Source of the DNA: Microthyrium microscopicum
Lineage: Eukaryota > Ascomycota > Dothideomycetes > Microthyriales > Microthyriaceae
NCBI GenBank assembly: GCA_010405405.1
Contig: MU004240.1
Span: forward strand, 140,217 to 204,216
DNA length: 64,000 nucleotides
Direction of reading: 5' to 3'
Shown here piece by piece: positions 57,630-64,000 of the stretch. The translations under genes and the position numbers were made by a program. The notes below the pieces were generated by a model that was given only the letters and a program-made list of their open reading frames with translations, made no database searches and was not told the origin of the DNA. Position 1 is the first letter of the stretch. Each line of letters starts with the position of its first letter.

Positions 57630-58310
57630 GGCGATGATAAACCAGCGATAGGCTGATTACAGGACAGGAGAGGGTTCAATGTGATGGCACGGCGTGTGAT
57701 CAGCCGCGCGTCGGTGGATGGATTAGTTCAGCCTGTGGGAGAGCGGGGTGTTTTGATAGAGATTGGATATCGAATAGGCGATGATAGGGCCGGAGAAGAG
57801 GTGCTCGAGGCAAAAATAGCTGTACCGTAGCTTTTGGGGACTTGTCGCTGTTTGGAGTTGTTGCGACATGAAGGAGAGAAGTGGTGGTGTTGGCAGAAAG
57901 TAGTTTAGCGCGGTGCAGCTGAAGCCTGTACTCATTGGACGCCTCAGCAATAATGGCGAGAATCCTGGGCCGTGCGCGTGTCTTCTTCAACATCAAATGC
58001 AAAGATCAGACGTTTATCTTGTAAATCTTCGCTTGCAGTCATTTTGCTGTTGCTTTTATCTGTGATTGGTTTGTCTTTTTGGCTTTGTGGCTGCTACAAT
58101 ACAGCCGCACAAGCCAAAGCGCAATCTCGCCATCATCGCATCAACTTGCCTAGGTCTCTCAGAAGTTATAGCGATCGGATCCATTGTTGTCGACTCTTGC
58201 TACGCGGCTGGACGGGTCATATTACCACGTCAATAGTCCACACAGCTCTGGTTCCATAATCTTGGTTTCTCAGATTGGCTACATCGCTGATAGCGATCTG
58301 CAGCAAGGTG
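57630..58310. promoter_or_regulatory. Divergent promoter region NOT3 / DTD1
   Basis: A 681-bp region between two opposite start codons. Short frames on both strands near 57700-58260 have no support. It may include 5' UTR exons of DTD1, whose first coding exon is only 7 nt. Confidence 0.4.
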
Positions 58311-59090
58311 ATGAAGGGTACGATAAGATTCTCCATATTGAACCGCGTAAAAGAAGTAGCCTAACATATGTTTTAGTAGTACTTCAGCGGGTCAAATCCG
58401 CATCTGTTAGCGTGGATGGAAAACTGATTTCATCTATTGGCAAAGGTGTTTTGGCATTTGCCGCAGTGTCAAAGAATGATACCATGGAGGATGCCCTGAA
58501 ATCAGCAAGCAAACTTCTAAAAGTACGACTTTGGGATGATTTCGAGGATGGAAAAGAGAAGAGATGGCAGAAGAGTGTTCAAGATGTCGGAGGCGAAATA
58601 CTTTGTGGTATACCTGCCTTTCTGTACCGATCTTAATCGCCCACTGACGCAAGAAATAGTTTCTCAATTTACGCTACTGGCGTCAACCAAAAAAGCTAGA
58701 CCAAGCTTTCACGCCTCAGCTGAGCCTGCCAAAGGAAAGGAGCTCTATACCGCCTTTTTCAAGAGAGTACAGGAGTTATATGAAGCTGACAAGGTCAAAG
58801 ATGGTATCTTTCAGGCCATGATGGACGTTGCCTTGATAAATGATGGACCGGTAGGTTTAAATTACACGTCACTCGACGGAGTGGTATGCCCTTCAATCCA
58901 GTATATGAAAGGTTGGCTAATCTGGTTGTTCTAGGTAACTCTAGAGATTGATACGGACCCGCCTCCATTGGACTTGCCCAAAGATCCTTCATCAACATCC
59001 TTCAAGGGAAAGGTAAATTTAGAAGATCTTGGTGAAGAACTCAAGAAGTTCAGTGCCGAGTTCAAATTACCAGCCGAACTATTAGAATGA
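58311..59090 (+). CDS. DTD1: D-aminoacyl-tRNA (D-Tyr-tRNA) deacylase
   Basis: Exons 58311-58317, 58377-58607, 58660-58850 and 58935-59090 give 194 residues. The enzyme hydrolyses D-amino acids from tRNA and so protects translation; it is a cytosolic dimer. The start MKVVLQRVKSASVSVDGKLI is formed by a 7-nt first exon (MK plus one base), a 59-nt intron with a CTAAC branch site, and a conserved second exon. The conserved catalytic motif SQFTLLA and the cross-subunit Gly-Pro motif (NDGPVT) are both present, each restored by removing an intron. About 40 extra C-terminal residues (EIDTDPPPLDLPKD onward) form a charged extension beyond the bacterial-length enzyme. Confidence 0.93.
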
Positions 59091-59657
59091 GCTTTCGTAT
59101 TGAGGCTGCATTATCACTACGACTGCTCCACTCAGGCGGTTAACAATAGACGTCGACAGCGTCGAACGTTTGACACCACTGTAGCTACAAGAGTTCATAC
59201 GCTGGCGCAACAAACAGTGAACACGCAATACCTCAGTGCTCAAAACTGGTCAAGAGCTCCAAGCACGCAGACCGCACACCGCAGACTGGGCCTGAATGAA
59301 GAGACAGGCATGAAACAAAGCGCCAAGAACGATGACGGAAATTCCCGGAAACCTATGCCAACAGGGTCAATCACGTGGAACACCTGCAACCACGGTTGAA
59401 ATTAGTTTGGCCACCCAACTTTCGAACAACTCACTTCACCTCCATCCTCCTTGCTGTCGATTCCTACCTGCCGCTTTCTCTTTTAAAGCATCCTGCGTTA
59501 ACCTCGCTTTCCGTCATGCACAATCACCGAACCCTCTACACACATAACCTCTTCAAGTCGCCCGATTAGCGCAAACCCACAACCGCAGTCCTCCGCTTTA
59601 TCAATACATTAAAAGGTCATCTTATTCGTACCAGTAGCTCTCCAAGCGACATCAACT
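59091..59657. other. Intergenic: DTD1 3' flank and promoter of the IFRD gene
   Basis: No gene is seen. The stretch from 59430 is C/T-rich, a typical leader. Confidence 0.4.
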
Positions 59658-61289
59658 ATGTCTCATAACATAAACCCGGAGAAAAAGTCAGGCAAGAATC
59701 AGCTGCGTCGACAAGCACTGGAGAGTGGCAAAACTTTGTCCCGCAAAGCCAAAGCCAGACTTGAATCAGCATCTATCGCATCATCTCCGTTTGCTTCTCC
59801 GGGCGGATCAAGAGCTGGGTCTAGAGCGCCCTCACGCAATAACTCTGCGCCTCCATCTCGAGTGCCTAGCAACGCAGGTTCCACTGATGGCGATGAAGCT
59901 GACGAAGATAATCTTGAAGTGTAAGATAATGCTTGCCTTGTTATGCCAATTCGTTATATTTTGTCTAACTTGCCAAGGTCCTCAAATTCCTTCTCCGTCG
60001 ACTCTACCGATGCCGCATTTACCCAGCTCTTCAGCTCCTTAGAGGACCGAGATTTCTGGAAAGGCGATAGTCAACATCGTGTCGCTCTTATACGCCGCTA
60101 TGCAAATTCCATCGCTAACAGCTATTCTATCTTGGATGACAAACATGATAAGCTGCGGGACATGATGCCAATTCTGTTGCGCTGCATTAAAGAAGGCTCT
60201 GCGGGAACATGCACCGAATATGCTTTACGAGCTCTTGCTATCACGGTAATTGTCATAGGCGATTACGATGGCGAGCTATTCATGGAACTCAAGGACCCTC
60301 TGCAAATCTGCATGTACGACACCGCATCCGCAGTCGGCCAAAAAGCTGCCGTTCAGGCCATGTCTGCGATTACATTCTTCGGCGGTGCAGATTATCAGGA
60401 AGTAAGTTCCTTTATGGAACTTCTGTTGGATATTGTCGAATCCGACGGCGAGCAGGTTGAAGCTCTGGACGAGGCATCTGTCGTGGCATCTGCTATTCAA
60501 GAGTGGGCATTTCTGAGCACATTAGTTACCGTCGACGTCAACCAATTCTCCCGCGCTTTGGAAGCGTTTGGAGCACAGCTGGAAAGCAACGCGCCATCAG
60601 TCATCCAAGCGGGTGCCGAAGCAATTGCACTCATCTACGAGTCTGCCTATACTCTCAAAACATCCGGTGACGAAGTCGAAGTATCCGCCCAAGATGAAGA
60701 AGAAGATTCCAAAGTCCATCCCACCTATCGCAAAGCTAATTGGGCACACACCCACACGTTCCGGAATGACAATGACTACGCCATCAGAGAGCAGCTTAAG
60801 ATTTTGACCAAGACACCCCTGCGCCACGTCAAAAAAGACCTGCGTAAAGATCTGAAAAACCGCTTCCGCGACGTTCTACACGCACTCGACTACCCGTGGC
60901 GTGGCCCGCATTACTCCACCGCTATGGAAGCCGAGAGTGGCGACCACTATGGCCATCGCATGTACATGGGCGGTATGGTCATTGACCGCTGGTGGAAGCT
61001 GATCCGGTACGTGACTGTCCGGCGCACGCTGCAGCATGGAGTAGAGGCACAGGCGGCGGATAATCCGGCAGTTCAGGATGCGTTGCGGAATTGCTTGGAG
61101 GCGCCTAGTCGGTTCCGAAATGTCAGTCATACTGGTCATGCATTGTTGGATCGCGAGTATGAAGAGCATGTGCCACAGCAGCCTAACTATGATGATTTGC
61201 CTTCCGATGAGGATGAGGATGAGGAGAGTCCTGAAGAGGATGAAGATTTGGAACTTCATGGCCGCATGGGTAAGCTGCGTGTTCGTTAG
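59658..61289 (+). CDS. IFRD-family (interferon-related developmental regulator-like) protein
   Basis: Exons 59658-59920 and 59978-61289 give 524 residues. The N-terminal 90 residues are Ser/Arg/Gly-rich with several SRAGSRAPSR repeats. The rest is an all-helical armadillo-like IFRD domain: DFWKGDSQHRVALIRRYANS, MMPILLRCIKEGSAGTCTEY, ALRALAITVIVIG and AIQEWAFLSTLV. The C-terminal part contains HYGHRMYMGGMVIDRWWKL, RHVKKDLRKDLKNRF and an acidic region before the basic end GRMGKLRVR. Animal IFRD1/2 are transcription and ribosome-linked regulators; the fungal role is not defined. The first intron joins EDNLEV to SSNSFSVD. Confidence 0.85.
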
Positions 61290-61759
61290 TTTCCCTCTTT
61301 CGGTGCAAACGACAGTACTATATCGCTCATTGATAAATGCTTTGCTTGTCATTATGAAGCACTCATGTACATACATATGAATGCTTCTGTTATCTGCTAC
61401 TTTCCTTCACATGCGTTTAACTAGTCACATATTTGCAGAATGCACCAAGATTGGTTACTAAGAATGAATTGTTTCTTAATACTATCGTACAATTGCCATC
61501 ATCCATCATTTTACATCGAGTGATCGACTTCCCTTAACTCTATACTCTCATTGTTTCGAGTAAAGGATACCCAAGCCCCTCAAAACACATCAGAATCAAA
61601 AAAGCTAATGTGCTTCGTGTATTACACGAACGTGATTGTATATCGTCCGATTCCGTAACATGCCGAAGGATTTTACTGTTGTCGGTGGATGCCATCTAGG
61701 CATTATTCATTCAAAAGTGTTGTAACAAGTGTGATGAAAATTCGCAAAGCTCGTACTGA
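61290..61759. other. Convergent intergenic spacer
   Basis: 3' flanks of the IFRD gene (+) and the Usa1-like gene (-). AT-rich with ACATACATATGAATG near 61369. No gene. Confidence 0.4.
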
Positions 61760-64000
61760 TTACGACTCGTCGTTGTCTTCACCATCCGGAGCACGATCTT
61801 TGCCTTTGTTGACACGACTCATCTCGCCATCGCCATTCACATGTGCGCCAGAGGCAGTCGCTCCGTCTGACGAGCCAGCGGTTGCACCCTTAGGTGTTGC
61901 TGGATCGCTCGTGGGAGTGGCGTCGCCGTCTGTAGCACCTCCACCATTTTCGTTTTCCGCTGCTTGTTCAGCCTCGATGCGTAGACGTTCTTGTTCGCGC
62001 TCTTCTGCTTCTCGACGAACGCGCTCGACTTCTTCTGCGGCGCGCCGTTCACGGTCTTCCTGTAGATGTACTGCGCGCTCGCCAATGCCGGGCCACAGAC
62101 TAGCTACAAAGAGACCAATAGTCCGTTCCACTGCGCGCGCCCAGCCAGCGTTTTGGTTTTGATGGCGTTGAATGAGCTGCTGCGCGAGAGCCTGAGGATT
62201 CGGTTCACCAGCGGGAGCCGCTGCAGCATTGGCAGCAGGAGCAGCATTATTGTTTGCATCCAGTGGATTGTCAACACCGACAATGCGATCGAGATAGCGA
62301 CGAAAGCCATCAACCCGCAGACCAAACAGACCTGCTTGCACAACGTAGGCTAGCAACAGGCCAGATCCGAGAAGAAATGGACGCCAGAGAGAGCGGTTGC
62401 CGCCAAAGAGAAAGTATGCAAAGAACCCAAGCCTAATGAGCAGCCATAAATTTCTGACGATAGGTGCAAGTAAATCACGCATCTCATCTGGCTGGGCTGG
62501 TCGTGGTGCCTGGGCTGCTCCATTCGGATTCGCCTGGTCGACTGCTTGTGCAACAACGCGTTCTGCGGGACCTGCATTACGCTGCACACGCCGAGGACGG
62601 GCCATCATTGGATTTTGACGGATGGTTTCCATCGTATCCCGCTGAATCGTTTCAGTGAAGGCTTGAATTGCTGAAATAATGTCTTCCATAGGTAATTGAG
62701 TGGACACTAATGCCTGCACAATGTTTGGCGGTAAGCAATTAGTAGAGTACTGGCCTTGAGGCCCAACCAGAAGAGCATATGGATTTCCTTGAGTATCATA
62801 GAGAAGATACAGCTGAGGCTGGCTTGAAGTGGATGGAATATTCGAGATTATTGTATTGAGAGTTTGCCATGAAGTTTGTTGACCATTTTGAGATTGCCAG
62901 AGATCTGCATTCGAGTCTGGACCTCCACCTCGCATTGAACGCGTGTTGTCGAATGCTGTAATATGACTACGGACCATGCTATACACAGAACCAAGTGCTT
63001 GCTCAGCTTGTCTACGATTGTCCTGCATCTGCTGTATGTTTGTAATCTGGCTGGGCAAGACATCTCGGAACATTGCCATAACATGAGCAGCTTGTTGATC
63101 GAAAGCTCGGAATAAAGCAACTACTTGGTTCATGGTGTGACTGTATGCCAGTGCTTGCTGGTGAGTAAGGCCAAACTGCCGAGCCTGAGCGGCGATGTTC
63201 CTGCGAGTCACGACTTGGTGACTAAGCTGATGTATTTGTTGCGATATGTTGCTCAGCTGCGCGGAGAGGACATACATTTGTTCCGTGAAGCGTTGATTTC
63301 GTTCTTCGGGCCCGATTTGGCCTGAAGAGCTCATGGGAGTACCGGCTCTAGAAATAGGATTCGGTAAGCCAGGCGAACCAGATGATGAGGCAGTATTCAT
63401 TCCGAAGGATGCAGGGGCCGTGCCTGGAAGATAAGGCATTTGTCCATACGCAGCAGGATTGCCCTGATATTGAGCAGCTCCAGGTTGAAAAGGCATTCTA
63501 ACGCCCTGATTCAGCATGTGAGGATGTAAACCGAGGCCAGGTTGTTGAAAGCCATTGGGCATAAAATGGCCATTTAGGGGCGCCCCAGGTTGAGGCGCTC
63601 CTGGCGTCACGGGCAATCCATTTACAGTAACGTGATGACGTAGAATTACGTGATTGCCTTGTTGCAATGGAAATGCTGGGTTCACTCCTGGTGGAAAACC
63701 CGGGTAGTGATTAATGTTCACACCGGGAAGAAACTGTGGTTGAGGATTTGCAAGGGCGGGATTTTGCTGCTGTAAATCACTAAGAGGATGCGGTGATGTT
63801 GAGCGAGTCGCCGGCGCAGTACGAGGGCCTTGTGGAGCGGCTTGACCATTCTGGGCACCCTGACTGAAAGGCTGTTGCGGTACGTTATGTTGCGCTACTG
63901 GTACGCCAAATGGGTTTGGAAGGCCTTGTGGAAGTCCTTGCTGAAAACCTTGAAGGCCTTGCTGAAGTCCTTGAAGTCCTTGTTGAAGTCCTTGTTGAGC
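61760..64000 (-). CDS. Herp/Usa1-like ERAD membrane protein, 5' part missing
   Basis: A minus-strand frame is open from the window edge (64000) to the stop at 61760, giving 746 residues with the start beyond the window. Upstream of residue 95 is a Gln-Gly-Leu repeat, then a Pro/Gln-rich region. A helical part follows (LSAQLSNISQQIHQLSHQVV). Near residues 530-585 are two hydrophobic segments, IVRNLWLLIRLGFFAYFLF and WRPFLLGSGLLLAYVVQAGL, the paired membrane hairpin of Herp/Usa1 proteins that recruit the Hrd1 ubiquitin ligase in the ER. The C-terminus is a Glu/Arg coiled coil (RRAAEEVERVRREAEEREQE) and a Gly/Ala/Thr tail. The ubiquitin-like domain expected at the N-terminus would lie outside the window. 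Confidence 0.75.
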   Translation of the reverse strand, partial: AQQGLQQGLQGLQQGLQGFQQGLPQGLPNPFGVPVAQHNVPQQPFSQGAQNGQAAPQGPRTAPATRSTSPHPLSDLQQQNPALANPQPQFLPGVNINHYPGFPPGVNPAFPLQQGNHVILRHHVTVNGLPVTPGAPQPGAPLNGHFMPNGFQQPGLGLHPHMLNQGVRMPFQPGAAQYQGNPAAYGQMPYLPGTAPASFGMNTASSSGSPGLPNPISRAGTPMSSSGQIGPEERNQRFTEQMYVLSAQLSNISQQIHQLSHQVVTRRNIAAQARQFGLTHQQALAYSHTMNQVVALFRAFDQQAAHVMAMFRDVLPSQITNIQQMQDNRRQAEQALGSVYSMVRSHITAFDNTRSMRGGGPDSNADLWQSQNGQQTSWQTLNTIISNIPSTSSQPQLYLLYDTQGNPYALLVGPQGQYSTNCLPPNIVQALVSTQLPMEDIISAIQAFTETIQRDTMETIRQNPMMARPRRVQRNAGPAERVVAQAVDQANPNGAAQAPRPAQPDEMRDLLAPIVRNLWLLIRLGFFAYFLFGGNRSLWRPFLLGSGLLLAYVVQAGLFGLRVDGFRRYLDRIVGVDNPLDANNNAAPAANAAAAPAGEPNPQALAQQLIQRHQNQNAGWARAVERTIGLFVASLWPGIGERAVHLQEDRERRAAEEVERVRREAEEREQERLRIEAEQAAENENGGGATDGDATPTSDPATPKGATAGSSDGATASGAHVNGDGEMSRVNKGKDRAPDGEDNDES
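63940..64000 (-). repeat. Gln-Gly-Leu codon repeat in the Usa1-like gene
   Basis: Five to six near-identical 9-12 base units (CTTCAACAAGGA type) encode LQQG/LQG. The repeat continues beyond the window edge, so its length may vary between strains. Confidence 0.7.

Noticed and set aside
57700-58002. Minus-strand frame of 100 codons between NOT3 and DTD1
   Set aside because: Leader-type sequence in a divergent promoter; no conserved feature.

Overview
The window is nuclear DNA of a filamentous ascomycete (Pezizomycotina). Evidence: genes carry short introns (mostly 45-70 nt) with GTANGT donors and CTAAC-type branch points; the products are fungal forms of housekeeping proteins (CCT gamma, RNA polymerase III largest subunit, Pex19, Ubc9, Not3/5, D-Tyr-tRNA deacylase); there are fungal-only families; and two AT-rich blocks almost lack CpA and TpG, the mark of repeat-induced point mutation (RIP). 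A class such as Leotiomycetes is possible but the sequence alone does not settle it.

Layout. 1-1.4 kb: RIP-degraded end of a transposon. 2.5-9.7 kb: an EF-hand MscS-type channel and a GPI-anchored Ser/Gly-rich surface protein. 10.6-17.2 kb: three tandem paralogues of an uncharacterised fungal family (they resemble what I know as DUF7918), with matching intron phases and short SUMO-interaction-like tails. 17.5-26.9 kb: an MHYT-domain membrane protein and three uncharacterised proteins. 27-39.1 kb: a housekeeping block with PEX19, UBC9, an unknown protein, CCT3 and RPC1. 39.95-43.1 kb: a 3 kb RIP-degraded TA-target element nested inside a small 17-bp inverted-repeat element. 43.6-45.6 kb: an FHA protein with a C-terminal membrane anchor. 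47.7-48.0 kb: a 53-residue Cys-rich protein whose two exons are too short to stand out as open frames. 49.6-57.6 kb: an EAF-type elongation factor, a small unknown protein, a C2H2 zinc-finger protein and Not3/5. 58.3-64 kb: DTD1, an IFRD-family protein and the 3' part of a Herp/Usa1-like ERAD protein that runs off the window.

Most genes are independent housekeeping functions: protein folding, peroxisome membrane biogenesis, SUMO conjugation, Pol II/Pol III transcription, mRNA decay, tRNA proofreading and ERAD. The accessory parts are the tandem paralogue array, the surface glycoprotein and the two transposon blocks. Exon borders were assigned by hand from reading frame, splice signals and family conservation, so terminal exons and start codons are the least certain parts.
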